Shown piece after piece: positions 35,980 to 45,514 of a stretch of 64,000 nt of DNA. Positions within the stretch are counted from its first letter, which is position 1, and each line of letters begins with the position of its first letter. The notes under the pieces are model-generated. The model ran no database searches, was not told the origin of the DNA, and was given only the letters and a program-made list of their open reading frames with translations. Both the position numbers and the translations under genes were made by a program. The DNA is taken from the NCBI RefSeq assembly GCF_013386765.1, contig NZ_JACARE010000003.1, positions 484,992 through 548,991 of the forward strand, written 5' to 3'. Origin of the DNA: Pseudomonas yamanorum. GTDB lineage: Bacteria > Pseudomonadota > Gammaproteobacteria > Pseudomonadales > Pseudomonadaceae.

Positions 35980-37611
35980 CTATTTTTTGCCAGTCAGCCC
36001 ACCGAGCAAGCCGCCCAGACCACCGCCTGTGTTTGCGTTTGCAGTGCCGCCGGCAGAAGCGCTGGCACCCACATTCAAACCACCGAGCAGGCCGCCACCG
36101 CTACCGCTGGTGCCACCGGTGACCAAGCCGCCCACCGAGCCGACAGTGCCGCCGACGGCATTCAGGGTACCGCCCAAGGCGTTAGTGATCGGGTTGGCAT
36201 TGGCTGCCGTCAGGTTGGCGCCCAGGCCGCTGACTGCACCACCGACCTGAGTGACCAGACCGTTGACCGGGGCGCCGATACCGGTGCTGGTGCCGATGTT
36301 TTGGGTCAGGCCGGCCACGCCGGACGTCACTGGGTTCAGGGCTGCGCCGACATTCGTTGCCAGGCCGGCGACCGGAGCCGTGGCGCCTGTGTTGGCCACG
36401 CCGTTGCCGCCAATCAGCGTACCGAGGGACGCGACAGTGTTACCCACAGCGCCGCCGGTGATGCCTGCGGCACTGACAGTGCCGTTGGTATTACCGATAT
36501 TCAAGCCGTTGCCAACGTTGGCGACCAGACCGCCGACGAGTTCAGGCAGGCCCGACTGCGGGGTAGTGGTGGCGGGATTGACATAGCCACTCGACTTATC
36601 AAGGGTGCCGCCAACGCCCGTCAGCACGCCACCCACGAGAGTCCCCAGAGGGTTGTTGGTGCCCGCCACCTGGCCGCCAAGGCCGGTAACCGTGGAGCCG
36701 ACTTTATCCAGGACGCCACCCACCGGGTTGCCCAGGCCGGTTTTATTCCCGAGGTTGCCGGTGGTGTTTTCCAGCAGGGAGACGACGGGCACCAGCACGC
36801 TTTTGCCGACCGTATTGGTCACACTGCCCAGTGGCCCGGTGGTGCTGGCCGTGCTCAAGGTGTCGCCGAGCATGGTCACGGTTTGGCCGACCTTATCGAC
36901 CAGGCCACCTGCCGCACCGCCTACGCCGCCGGTCAAACCGCCGACCACGGGAATGCCGCCCAGTGTGGTGCCCAGGGTTTTGCCGGTGTTGGACACGCCA
37001 GTGCCCAGGTCGGCAACGCCATCAGCCACACCGGCAACGGTGGTGCCCAAGGCATTGCTATTGGTGCCTAATGTTCCCAGCCCATTGGTCAGGCCGCTGC
37101 CGATGCTGTTGACGGCCGTGCCTGTCGCGGTGACCAGCCCGCCAGCGGTAGTGCCTACAATCGGGATGGTGGTCAGGGTTGTGCCCAGGTCACCCACTGC
37201 GGTGCCGACATTACCGACAACACCACCGACGGCGCCAACTACCTGGCCTGTGACCAGAGGTGTGGTCGAACCGGTGCCGCCACCTGTTCCGCCGCCAGTG
37301 CCGCCACCGGTACCACCACCCGTGCCGCCGCCGGTGCCTCCACCGGTACCGCCACCTGTGCCACCGCCTGTGCCTCCACCAGTACCACCACCATCTGTCC
37401 CGCCGCCGGTACCGCCGCCAGTACCACCACCATCTGTCCCGCCGCCGGTACCGCCACCAGTACCACCACCCGTTCCGCCGCCGGCATCCGGAGACGAAGC
37501 TGCAACGCTACTGTGATGACCGCCACCACCGCTGCTGCAGCCTCCGAGGCTTACTGCCAGAATCAGGGCCAGCGCGGTACTTGCTTTCCACAACACGACT
37601 TGAGTTTTCAT
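35980..37611 (-). CDS. Glycine-rich (collagen-like annotated) repeat lipoprotein
   Basis: This 543-residue protein has a lipoprotein signal (STALALILAVSLGGCSSGGG). Residues about 42-117 are nearly pure GGGT/GGGTDG tetrad repeats, coded by 12-base DNA repeats at 37262-37490. The remaining 420 residues are degenerate Val/Gly/Leu/Thr repeats of the type VGTAVGDLGTTL and LGTLVGGVLTGVGGTLDKSS, ending in LGGLLGGLTGKK. It is likely surface-exposed. No catalytic motif is visible. The DNA repeats could vary in number between strains. The nearby TpsB gene is an unusual companion. Confidence 0.78.
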   Translation of the reverse strand: MKTQVVLWKASTALALILAVSLGGCSSGGGGHHSSVAASSPDAGGGTGGGTGGGTGGGTDGGGTGGGTGGGTDGGGTGGGTGGGTGGGTGGGTGGGTGGGTGGGTGGGTGGGTGSTTPLVTGQVVGAVGGVVGNVGTAVGDLGTTLTTIPIVGTTAGGLVTATGTAVNSIGSGLTNGLGTLGTNSNALGTTVAGVADGVADLGTGVSNTGKTLGTTLGGIPVVGGLTGGVGGAAGGLVDKVGQTVTMLGDTLSTASTTGPLGSVTNTVGKSVLVPVVSLLENTTGNLGNKTGLGNPVGGVLDKVGSTVTGLGGQVAGTNNPLGTLVGGVLTGVGGTLDKSSGYVNPATTTPQSGLPELVGGLVANVGNGLNIGNTNGTVSAAGITGGAVGNTVASLGTLIGGNGVANTGATAPVAGLATNVGAALNPVTSGVAGLTQNIGTSTGIGAPVNGLVTQVGGAVSGLGANLTAANANPITNALGGTLNAVGGTVGSVGGLVTGGTSGSGGGLLGGLNVGASASAGGTANANTGGGLGGLLGGLTGKK

Positions 37612-37853
37612 GATTGAGATCCTTGCACCTGGTACAGCCTTTGTTGTTATCGAAGTTCGCTGTTTCTATGGGCAGCGATACATTCGTCCGTTATGGCTAT
37701 AACAGTCTCGGAAGCTTTTTCTCGCAACGCTCAACTTGGTATTAACGATTTATATACAGGCAGGGCAGCGCCGCTTAGTGACTAATACCAAGGGTATATC
37801 GCAGGAGAGTTTAAAAGGGTGAGGGTCTTGAAAATCATGAAGTTAATAAACTT
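37612..37853. promoter_or_regulatory. AT-rich upstream region of the glycine-rich gene
   Basis: No gene is seen. The region is clearly AT-richer than its surroundings and presumably holds the promoter of the lipoprotein gene. I could not assign boxes. Confidence 0.4.
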
Positions 37854-37875
37854 AGCGGGCTATCGATAGCCCGCT
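37854..37875 (-). terminator. Perfect palindromic stem-loop after the MaoC gene
   Basis: The palindrome is AGCGGGCTAT/CGATAGCCCGCT with almost no loop. On the minus strand it follows the MaoC stop by 28 bases and is followed by AAGTTTATT, a weak T-tract. Confidence 0.6.
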
Positions 37876-37903
37876 ATAACTTAGGGTGTATATATACAAT
37901 TAA

Positions 37904-38752
37904 TCAGGCGATCGGCCGCCAGCGGCCAATCATATGCTCAATATCTGCGGCGCCCTTTAGTTGAAGTTCTCCGCTGGAGCCCGCGGCACTTGCCAATAAG
38001 ATTACCTCGCTGGGCAAGCGCACCGGCTTTTTAAACTCGACGTCTATCTCGATATTCGCCGCAGGCAAATGCTCACTCAGGGCGGCCAGTGTGCGTGCCT
38101 TGTTCCACAGCCCATGGGCGATCGCCTGGGGGAAGCCGAACAGCTTGGCGGTGAGGGCGCTCAGGTGGATCGGGTTGTAGTCGCCGGACACCCGGGCGTA
38201 GCGGCGCCCGATATCGGCGGGGGCTTTCCAGCGGGTCAACTCGCTGACGCTGGCGGGCGCTTGCAGGGCGTTATCCGCCGCCACGCCGTCAAGCTTCACG
38301 CCGCGACAAAGCATCCGGCTTTCGGCTTCCCACAGCAGCCCCAGCGAATCCTCGACCGTGGTCACGATATCGAACGTCGCGCCCTTGGCATGGGGCTGCA
38401 GGTTCTGTGCGTAGACGCCGACCATCACGTCACTTATACCGCCCAACGGGCGCAGGATGCGGACCCGGTTGCTCAGGTGAATCAACCCCAGCAGCGGGAA
38501 CGGGAATGCCTTGTCGGTGAGCAATTGCATCTGCAGGCCGAACGCCAGGATATGTGGATAAGTGGCCGGCAGCACCGGGCTCTCGGCAAACCCGCAGACC
38601 TTGCGGTACGCGGCCACCTCCTTGGGGTTGACGCTGACCCGGCAGCGCAACCCTTGCTCGGGCAACGTGGTACCCGTGATCTTGCGTTTGAACGCCGCGC
38701 GCCAATACAGCGGCGGCAGGAACGGGGTGCTGCCTGATGTGTGCCACTCCAT
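37904..38752 (-). CDS. MaoC-like dehydratase/hydratase
   Basis: This 282-residue hot-dog fold protein should hydrate enoyl-thioesters (R-specific type). The hydratase-2 motif is seen as RVSGDYNPIHLSALTA with FGFPQAIAHGLW (about 190-220), holding the catalytic Asp/His. The N-terminal half is a second, degenerate hot dog, as in double-hot-dog hydratases. ATG at 38752 follows GGGAG and is two bases after the reductase stop, so the two genes are one transcript; upstream in-frame codons overlap that gene and are not used. Confidence 0.86.
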   Translation of the reverse strand: MEWHTSGSTPFLPPLYWRAAFKRKITGTTLPEQGLRCRVSVNPKEVAAYRKVCGFAESPVLPATYPHILAFGLQMQLLTDKAFPFPLLGLIHLSNRVRILRPLGGISDVMVGVYAQNLQPHAKGATFDIVTTVEDSLGLLWEAESRMLCRGVKLDGVAADNALQAPASVSELTRWKAPADIGRRYARVSGDYNPIHLSALTAKLFGFPQAIAHGLWNKARTLAALSEHLPAANIEIDVEFKKPVRLPSEVILLASAAGSSGELQLKGAADIEHMIGRWRPIA

Positions 38753-38754
38753 GC

Positions 38755-40107
38755 TTACGCTCCCAATAGACTTTGCCCACACACCCGCAGCGCCTGCCCG
38801 CTGACCGCGCCGGAACCTGGCTGGCCGAGCCACGCCACGGCTTCAGCGACGTCCTGAGGCAAGCCGCCCTGGCCCAATGAACTCATGCGGCGCCCGGCCT
38901 CACGCAGGGCGAAGGGAATATGCGCGGTCATCTGGGTTTCGATGAAGCCCGGGGCCACGGCGTTGATGCTGATCCCGCGCTCACTGAGCAATGGCGCCCA
39001 GGCCTGGGCCAGGCCGATCAGCCCGGCCTTGCTCGCGGCGTAGTTGGTTTGCCCGCGATTGCCGGCGATACCGCTGATGGAGGCCAGCAGCACCACGCGG
39101 CCGTTGTCGTGCAGGGTGCCGCTGTCCAGCAGCGCTTTGGTCAGCACCTGCGGCGCGTTGAGGTTGACCGCCAATACCGCGTCCCAATATTCCGGGGTCA
39201 TGTTGGCCAGGGTTTTGTCGCGGGTGATGCCAGCGTTGTGCACCACGATATCGATGCCGTCCGGCAGGTGTTCGATCAACTGCGTGGCGGCGTCTTCGGC
39301 GCAGATATCCAGGGCGATGCTGCGGGCGCCCAGGCGCGCGGCTAGGGCGTCGAGGTCGGCCTTGGCCGGCGGCACGTCGAGCAGAATTACCTCGGCACCG
39401 TCACGGGCCAGGGTTTCGGCAATCGAGGCGCCAATGCCACGGGCGGCGCCGGTCACCAGCGCCTTGCGCCCGGCGAGCGGCCGGGTCCAATCCTCGACCT
39501 GGGTCGCGCAGGCGTTCAGGCGAATCACCTGGCCGGAGATATAAGCGCTTTTCGGCGACAGGAAGAAACGCAACGCGCCTTCCAACTGGTCTTCGGCGCC
39601 TTCGCCCACATACAGCAATTGCAGGACGCCACCGCTGCGCAGCTCCTTGGCCAACGACCGGCTGAAGCCTTCAAGGGCGCGCTGGGCGCTGGCGGCAAAC
39701 GGGTCGCTGAGGCTTTCCGGGGCGCGGCCCAGGATCACCAGGTGCGCGCTGTGATCGAGATTTTTCAGCAGCGGCTGAAAGAATTCCCGCAGCTGCTTGA
39801 GTTGATCGGTGTGCTGCAGTTGGCTGGCGTCGAACACCACGGCCTTGAGCTTGGGCCCGTGGCCGGGAATCCAGGGGGTGGCCGCCGATGGTTCGCTGCC
39901 GTAGCTATAGATGGCGTCGGTCAGCTTGTTGGCGAACGGCAGGATGTGGGTCGCCAGAGGGCCTCCGCCGATCAGCAAGGCACCTTCCACCGGCCGCAGG
40001 CGTCCGGCCTGCCAGCGTTCCAGGCGTACCGGCGACGGCAGGCCAATGGCGGCGACCAAACGATGGCCGAGGCTGGAGTTGGCGAAGTCGATATAACGGT
40101 CAGACAT
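38755..40107 (-). CDS. FabG-like 3-oxoacyl-thioester reductase with N-terminal extension
   Basis: This 450-residue short-chain dehydrogenase would reduce a 3-oxoacyl group with NAD(P)H. The C-terminal 245 residues form the SDR domain: KALVTGAARGIGASIAETLA (TGxxxGIG cofactor site), VHNAGITRDK (NAG), the catalytic Ser in LLASISGIAG and Tyr/Lys in NYAASKAGL. The first 200 residues are a second, degenerate Rossmann-like region lacking these motifs. This length is typical of the FabG4-type reductases. It diverges from the thiolase gene. Confidence 0.9.
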   Translation of the reverse strand: MSDRYIDFANSSLGHRLVAAIGLPSPVRLERWQAGRLRPVEGALLIGGGPLATHILPFANKLTDAIYSYGSEPSAATPWIPGHGPKLKAVVFDASQLQHTDQLKQLREFFQPLLKNLDHSAHLVILGRAPESLSDPFAASAQRALEGFSRSLAKELRSGGVLQLLYVGEGAEDQLEGALRFFLSPKSAYISGQVIRLNACATQVEDWTRPLAGRKALVTGAARGIGASIAETLARDGAEVILLDVPPAKADLDALAARLGARSIALDICAEDAATQLIEHLPDGIDIVVHNAGITRDKTLANMTPEYWDAVLAVNLNAPQVLTKALLDSGTLHDNGRVVLLASISGIAGNRGQTNYAASKAGLIGLAQAWAPLLSERGISINAVAPGFIETQMTAHIPFALREAGRRMSSLGQGGLPQDVAEAVAWLGQPGSGAVSGQALRVCGQSLLGA

Positions 40108-40221
40108 GGAACGCTCTCCGAATGCTGGGGTTCAAACGGTGGACCATCAAGAGGTGAAAGTCGTTCGATTGAGCCTAGGCTAGTCTCAAAGACTCACCCC
40201 ACAACCTTCAGGGAGTTTTCC

Positions 40222-41499
40222 ATGACTCAATTGCGCCGTGTAGCGATCATTGGCGGTAACCGCATCCCCTTCGCCCGCTCCAACGGCCCTTACGCCACGG
40301 CGAGTAACCAGGCGATGTTGACCGCCGCCCTGGAAGGCCTGATCGAACGCTACAACCTGCACGGCCTGCGCATTGGCGAGGTGGCCGCCGGGGCGGTGCT
40401 CAAGCATTCCCGGGACTTCAACCTCACCCGCGAGTGCGTGCTGGGTTCGCGCCTGTCGCCGCAAACCCCGGCCTACGATATTCAGCAGGCCTGTGGCACG
40501 GGGCTGGAAGCGGCGTTGCTGGTGGCGAACAAGATCGCCCTGGGGCAGATCGAATGCGGGATTGCCGGCGGTGTCGACACCACGTCCGACGCACCCATCG
40601 GAGTTAATGAAGGCCTGCGCAAAATCCTCCTGCAAGCCAATCGCAGCAAATCCATGGCGGACAAACTAAAAGTCCTGTTACAACTTCGTCCCCATCACCT
40701 CAAGCCGGAACTGCCACGCAACGGTGAACCGCGCACCGGGTTATCCATGGGCCAGCACTGCGAGTTGATGGCGCAAACCTGGCAGATTCCCCGCGCCGAG
40801 CAGGATCAGCTGGCACTGGAAAGCCATCAGAAAATGGCCGCGTCCTACGCCGAAGGCTGGCAAAACGATTTGCTCACGCCCTTTCTCGGCCTGACCCGCG
40901 ACAACAACCTGCGCCCCGACCTGACCCTGGAAAAACTTGCCAGCCTCAAGCCCGCCTTCGAACGCAGCGAAAAGGGCACCCTCACCGCCGGCAACTCGAC
41001 GCCGCTGACCGATGGCGCCTCGTTGGTGCTGCTGGGCAGTGAAGCCTGGGCGAAGGAGCGCGGTTTGCCGATCCTCGCCTATCTGCGTGATGGCGAGGCG
41101 GCAGCGGTGGATTTCGTCAACGGCGCCGAAGGCCTGCTGATGGCGCCGGTGTACGCTGTGCCACGTTTGTTGGCGAGGAATGGCCTTACGTTGCAGGACT
41201 TCGATTACTACGAGATCCACGAAGCCTTCGCTGCCCAGGTGTTGTGCACGCTGAAGGCCTGGGAAGACCCGCAATACTGCAAGACCCGCCTGGGACTGGA
41301 CGCGCCGCTGGGGTCCATCGACCGCAGTCGGTTGAACGTCAAGGGCAGTTCACTGGCCGCCGGCCACCCGTTTGCGGCCACCGGCGGGCGTATCGTCGCC
41401 AACCTGGCCAAACTGTTGGACGCGGCGGGCAAGGGCCGGGGCCTGATCTCGATCTGCGCCGCCGGGGGCCAGGGCGTCACGGCGATTATTGAGCGCTGA
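40222..41499 (+). CDS. Acetyl-CoA C-acetyltransferase (thiolase, FadI-like)
   Basis: This 425-residue thiolase condenses or cleaves acyl-CoA units. The acylation Cys91 is in IQQACGTGLEAA, the catalytic His regions are YYEIHEAFAAQVL and GSSLAAGHPFAATGG, and the second Cys is in ISICAAGGQGVTAII. ATG at 40222 follows AGGGAG. Together with the divergent FabG-like reductase and MaoC hydratase it makes three of the four beta-oxidation/reverse-oxidation steps; the acyl-CoA dehydrogenase is not in the window. Confidence 0.92.
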   Translation: MTQLRRVAIIGGNRIPFARSNGPYATASNQAMLTAALEGLIERYNLHGLRIGEVAAGAVLKHSRDFNLTRECVLGSRLSPQTPAYDIQQACGTGLEAALLVANKIALGQIECGIAGGVDTTSDAPIGVNEGLRKILLQANRSKSMADKLKVLLQLRPHHLKPELPRNGEPRTGLSMGQHCELMAQTWQIPRAEQDQLALESHQKMAASYAEGWQNDLLTPFLGLTRDNNLRPDLTLEKLASLKPAFERSEKGTLTAGNSTPLTDGASLVLLGSEAWAKERGLPILAYLRDGEAAAVDFVNGAEGLLMAPVYAVPRLLARNGLTLQDFDYYEIHEAFAAQVLCTLKAWEDPQYCKTRLGLDAPLGSIDRSRLNVKGSSLAAGHPFAATGGRIVANLAKLLDAAGKGRGLISICAAGGQGVTAIIER

Positions 41500-41526
41500 A
41501 TTGTACTATTGATGAACAACAACCCC

Positions 41527-41626
41527 TGTAGGAGCGAGCTTGCTCGCGAAGGTCGTTAACGATGACGCTGGCATCCTGAATCAACGCGGCGCCCTCGGGT
41601 TTTTCGCGAGCAAGCTCGCTCCTACA
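41527..41626. repeat. REP pair
   Basis: TGTAGGAGCGAGCTTGCTCG and its reverse complement, about 50 bases apart, in the gap between the thiolase and RIO kinase genes. Nearly the same as the pair at 5361. Confidence 0.9.
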
Positions 41627-41765
41627 GGGGATTGCAGCTTAATCTGGCATATTGGATGCATTCTTAAGCGGTCAAAGGTCGGTACCCTCTCCCCGCGGCG
41701 AGAGGATTGCCGTATAACGAGTGCCATACGCGTGTTTGGTAATAAAGGACCCACAATAAAAGCTG

Positions 41766-42665
41766 ATGAAGACTCCTAAACGCATTGAACCCCTGATCGA
41801 GGACGGTCTGGTCGACGAGGTGCTGCGCCCACTCATGAGTGGTAAAGAAGCAGCTGTTTACGTGGTGCGCTGCGGCAACGAGTTACGTTGCGCCAAGGTC
41901 TACAAGGAGGCGAATAAACGAAGTTTTCGTCAGGCGTCCGAATACCAGGAAGGCCGCAAGGTCCGCAACAGCCGCCAGGCCCGGGCCATGGCCAAGGGCT
42001 CCAAGTTCGGCAAGAAAGAAACCGAAGACGCCTGGCAGAACGCCGAGGTAGCGGCGCTGTTTCGTCTGGCCGGCGCGGGCGTTCGCGTGCCCAAGCCGTA
42101 CGACTTCCTTGAAGGCGTGCTGCTGATGGAACTGGTAGCCGATGAATACGGCGACGCCGCGCCCCGTCTTAACGACGTGACGCTGGACCCGGACCAGGCC
42201 CGCGAATACCACGCCTTCCTGATTACCCAGATCGTGCTGATGTTGTGTACCGGCCTGGTGCACGGTGACCTTTCCGAGTTCAACGTGCTGCTGACGCCGA
42301 CTGGCCCGGTGATCATCGACCTGCCCCAGGCGGTGGATGCGGCGGGCAACAACCACGCGTTCAGCATGCTGGAGCGGGATGTGGGCAACATGGCTTCCTA
42401 CTTCGGGCGGTTTGCCCCGGAGTTGAAGAAGACCAAGTACGCCAAGGAGATGTGGGCGCTGTATGAAGCCGGCACTCTGCACCCGGCCAGTGTCTTGACC
42501 GGCGAGTTCGACGAGCCGGAAGAGTTGGCTGATGTTGGCGGGGTTATCCGCGAGATCGAAGCGGCGCGGCTCGATGAAGAGCGTCGCCAGGCGATTCGCG
42601 CGGCCGACGATGCGCCTCCGAGCAAGGCATCGGAAGAGCCGCCGCCGCCGCCCTGGATGCAGTGA
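41766..42665 (+). CDS. RIO1-family serine protein kinase
   Basis: This 299-residue atypical kinase has the RIO nucleotide-binding region (MSGKEAAVYVVRCG with LRCAKVYKEANKRSFRQ, the latter holding the invariant Lys). The catalytic loop is LVHGDLSEFNVLL (Asp, Asn), and the metal-binding loop is PVIIDLPQAVDAA. In archaea and eukaryotes RIO1 acts in ribosome maturation; the bacterial role is unknown. The C-terminus ends in a Pro-rich tail. Confidence 0.93.
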   Translation: MKTPKRIEPLIEDGLVDEVLRPLMSGKEAAVYVVRCGNELRCAKVYKEANKRSFRQASEYQEGRKVRNSRQARAMAKGSKFGKKETEDAWQNAEVAALFRLAGAGVRVPKPYDFLEGVLLMELVADEYGDAAPRLNDVTLDPDQAREYHAFLITQIVLMLCTGLVHGDLSEFNVLLTPTGPVIIDLPQAVDAAGNNHAFSMLERDVGNMASYFGRFAPELKKTKYAKEMWALYEAGTLHPASVLTGEFDEPEELADVGGVIREIEAARLDEERRQAIRAADDAPPSKASEEPPPPPWMQ

Positions 42666-42689
42666 TCCCACGGCGAGTGGATATCCAAT

Positions 42690-42810
42690 TGTGGGAGCGG
42701 GCTTGTGTGGGAGCCGGGCTTGCCCGCGATAGCATCACCGCGGTGTGACTGACACACCGAGGTGCCTGCATCGCGGGCAAGCCCGGCTCCCACAAAGGTC
42801 TGCTCCCACA
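42690..42810. repeat. Nested REP elements
   Basis: An outer TGTGGGAGCGGGC/TGCTCCCACA encloses an inner TGTGGGAGCCGGGCTTGCCC/GCCCGGCTCCCACA. This looks like one REP pair inserted within, or recombined into, another. It lies between the RIO kinase and cueR genes. Confidence 0.85.
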
Positions 42811-42838
42811 TTTCGTTTGTGTGCCGTCAGCTAAATTG

Positions 42839-43240
42839 TCAGGCGCAACAACTGCCCGACGCCAACTCCTTGAGAATCGGACAGTCCGGCCGGTGATCGC
42901 CCTGGCAGTGCTCCACCAGGTCCTGCAACGTATCCCGCAACTGCCCCAACTCGCGAATCTTCTGGTTCAACTCGTCGATATGCTGGCGGGCCAATGCCTT
43001 GACGTCGGCACTCGCGCGCCCGCGGTCCTGCCACAGCGTCAGCAGCTTGCCGACTTCCTCCAGGGAAAACCCCAGGTCCCGAGACCGCTTGATAAACGCC
43101 AGGGTGTGCAAGTCATCGGCGCCATAAACGCGGTAGCCGCTGTCGGTGCGATGGGCCGCTTTCAACAGGCCGATGGACTCGTAGTAACGAATCATCTTGG
43201 CGCTCAGGCCGCTTTGGCGTGCTGCTTGGCCAATGTTCAT
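42839..43240 (-). CDS. cueR: Cu(I)-responsive MerR-family regulator CueR
   Basis: This 133-residue regulator twists promoters open when Cu(I) binds. It has the N-terminal MerR helix-turn-helix ([20 protein letters not shown]), the coiled-coil dimer helix (about 80-110) and the metal-binding Cys112 and Cys120 ([11 protein letters not shown]), at the same spacing as E. coli CueR. Its ATG overlaps the copA stop (ATGA), so it is expressed in the copA operon under its own control. Confidence 0.94.
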   Translation of the reverse strand: MNIGQAARQSGLSAKMIRYYESIGLLKAAHRTDSGYRVYGADDLHTLAFIKRSRDLGFSLEEVGKLLTLWQDRGRASADVKALARQHIDELNQKIRELGQLRDTLQDLVEHCQGDHRPDCPILKELASGSCCA

Positions 43241-45438
43241 GGACGCTTGTCCTCCAGATCCTTGGGTTTCCAGGTTTTCAACAGCAGCGCGTTACTCACC
43301 ACGCTGACGCTGGACAGGGCCATGGCTGCGCCGGCCATGACCGGGTTGAGCAGGCCGAATGCGGCCAGCGGAATGCCGATCAAGTTATACACAAAGGCCC
43401 AGAACAGGTTCTGTCGAATTTTAGCGTAGGTCTTGCGGCTGATTTCCAGGGCGGCGGGCACCAGCCGTGGGTCGCCGCGCATCAGCGTGATGCCGGCCGC
43501 GTGCATGGCCACGTCGGTGCCACCGCCCATGGCGATGCCGATGTCGGCCGCCGCGAGGGCGGGCGCGTCGTTGATGCCGTCGCCGACCATCGCCACCACA
43601 CCGGTCTTTTTCAGTTCGGCGACGGTGGCGGCCTTGTCGGCGGGCAGCACTTCGGCGTGCACGTCGTCGATGCCCAGGGCTTGGGCGACCACGCGGGCGC
43701 TGCCACGGTTATCGCCGGTCAGCAGGTGGCTGCTGATATGCCGGGCCTTGAGTGCCTGTATCGCTTGCAGGGCGCCCGGTTTGAGGGTGTCGCCGAAGGC
43801 AAACAAGCCCAGCACCCGAGGCTGCGGGCCTTGCTCGATCAGCCAGGACAAGGTGCGGCCCTCGGCCTCCCAGGCGCTGGCCGAGTCGGCGAGGTCGCCG
43901 GTGCTCAAGCCGGTTTCTTCCAGCAGGCGACGATTGCCCAGGGCCAGTGGCCGACCGTCTAGGGTGCCGGCAATGCCGCGCCCGGTCAGCGACTGGCTGG
44001 CGCTGACATCCGCCACGTTCAAGCCTCGCTCGGCGCAAGCATCCAGCACCGCCTTGGCCAGCGGATGTTCACTGCCCCGTTGCAGCGCGCCGGCCTGTTG
44101 CAGCAGCGCCGCTTCGTTGCCATCGACGGCCGCCAGGTGGGCGATTTTCGGCGCGCCGGAGGTCAGGGTGCCGGTCTTGTCGAACACCACGGCGCTGACT
44201 TCATGGGCGCGCTCCAGGGCTTCGGCGTCCTTGATCAGGATCCCGTGGCGAGCCGCGACGCCGGTGCCGGCCATGATGGCGGTGGGCGTGGCCAGCCCAA
44301 GGGCGCAAGGGCAGGCGATCACCAATACGGTAACGGCGTTGATCAGCGCGACTTCCAGCGGTGCGCCATACAACCACCAGCCCACCAGCGTGGCCAAGGC
44401 CAGCACCAGCACCACCGGCACGAACACCTGGCTGACTTTATCCACCAGTTTCTGGATCGGTGCCTTGGCGGCCTGGGCGTCTTCCACCAGGCGGATGATC
44501 CGTGCCAGTACGCTTTCTGCACCAAGGGCCAAGGTGCGCACCAGCAGCCGGCCTTCGCCGTTGATGGCGCCGCCTGTAACGGCGTCTCCGGGTTGTTTTG
44601 GCACCGGCAGGCTTTCACCGCTGATCAGCGCTTCGTCGGCGTGGCTTTGGCCTTCGACCACTTCACCGTCCACCGGGAAGCGTTCGCCGGGTTTGACCAG
44701 CACCAGGTCGTTCAGCTTGAGGGCGGTGATGGCGACGTCGTGCTCGCGGCCATCGATCACCTGGATCGCCCGCTCCGGACGCAAGGCTTCCAGGGCGCGG
44801 ATGGCGCTGGCGGTCTGGCGTTTGGCGCGGCTTTCCAAATATTTGCCGAGCAGCACCAGGGCGATCACCACCGCCGAGGCTTCGAAATACAGATGCGGCA
44901 TATTGCCTGCGGTTGCGGTGAGCCATTCATAAATACTCAGGCCGTAACCGGCGCTGGTACCGATGGCCACCAGCAGGTCCATATTGCCGGCTCCGGCGCG
45001 CACGGCTTTCCAGGCGGCGATATAGAAACGCGCACCGAAGATGAACTGCACCGGAGTAGCCAGGGCGAACTGGACCCAGGCCGGGAGCATCCAGTGCAGG
45101 CCGAACGGCTGCACCAGCATCGGCAGCACCAATGGCGCGGCGAGCAGGATCGCCAGCAGCAGCGCCCAGCGTTCATGGCTCAGGCGTTGTTCCTGGCTGG
45201 CCTGGGTGGCGGTTTCGCTTTGGGGCAGGGTGGCGGTGTAGCCGGCCTTGTCGACGGCGGCGATCAGGACGCTGGGGTCCATTTGGCCGAGCACTTCAAT
45301 GTGGGCGCGTTCGTTGGCCAGGTTGACGCTGACACTTTGCACCCCGGGCACTTTGCCCAGTGCCCGTTCAACCCGCCCGGCGCAGCTGGCGCAGGTCATG
45401 CCGCTGATGGGCAGGTCGAAGGTGGTGGATCCGTTCAT
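43237..45438 (-). CDS. copA: Cu(I)-exporting P1B-type ATPase CopA
   Basis: This 733-residue inner-membrane pump expels Cu(I). Its parts are one N-terminal heavy-metal domain (GMTCASC, Cys16/Cys19), the membrane CPC motif in [13 protein letters not shown], the phosphorylated Asp in [13 protein letters not shown], the SEHPLAKAV motif, TGDN and [17 protein letters not shown]. Eight hydrophobic segments are present. ATG at 45438 follows GGAG; the frame is open 12 codons further up without support. A CueR-type operator lies 37 bases upstream. Confidence 0.96.
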   Translation of the reverse strand: MNGSTTFDLPISGMTCASCAGRVERALGKVPGVQSVSVNLANERAHIEVLGQMDPSVLIAAVDKAGYTATLPQSETATQASQEQRLSHERWALLLAILLAAPLVLPMLVQPFGLHWMLPAWVQFALATPVQFIFGARFYIAAWKAVRAGAGNMDLLVAIGTSAGYGLSIYEWLTATAGNMPHLYFEASAVVIALVLLGKYLESRAKRQTASAIRALEALRPERAIQVIDGREHDVAITALKLNDLVLVKPGERFPVDGEVVEGQSHADEALISGESLPVPKQPGDAVTGGAINGEGRLLVRTLALGAESVLARIIRLVEDAQAAKAPIQKLVDKVSQVFVPVVLVLALATLVGWWLYGAPLEVALINAVTVLVIACPCALGLATPTAIMAGTGVAARHGILIKDAEALERAHEVSAVVFDKTGTLTSGAPKIAHLAAVDGNEAALLQQAGALQRGSEHPLAKAVLDACAERGLNVADVSASQSLTGRGIAGTLDGRPLALGNRRLLEETGLSTGDLADSASAWEAEGRTLSWLIEQGPQPRVLGLFAFGDTLKPGALQAIQALKARHISSHLLTGDNRGSARVVAQALGIDDVHAEVLPADKAATVAELKKTGVVAMVGDGINDAPALAAADIGIAMGGGTDVAMHAAGITLMRGDPRLVPAALEISRKTYAKIRQNLFWAFVYNLIGIPLAAFGLLNPVMAGAAMALSSVSVVSNALLLKTWKPKDLEDKRP

Positions 45439-45474
45439 GGGCAGTACTCCAGGAGAGATTGCCCCTAGGATCAA

Positions 45475-45499
45475 CCTTGACCTGTGGGGAAGGTCAAGG
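45475..45499 (-). promoter_or_regulatory. CueR-type operator/promoter of copA
   Basis: The perfect dyad CCTTGACC-n9-GGTCAAGG sits upstream of copA. On the minus strand TTGACC serves as -35 with about 19 bases to a weak -10 (GATCCT), the long spacer typical of MerR-family promoters. Confidence 0.8.
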
Positions 45500-45514
45500 C
45501 TTCAGATCAATGTT

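Noticed and set aside
37262..37490. Short tandem repeats resembling a CRISPR array
   Set aside because: These are 12-base codon repeats within a coding sequence; no spacers of unique sequence and no cas genes.
36605..37516. Plus-strand Pro-rich frame with VPPPVPP repeats
   Set aside because: It is the antisense of the Gly-rich repeat lipoprotein; no ribosome site and the repeats mirror GGGT codons.
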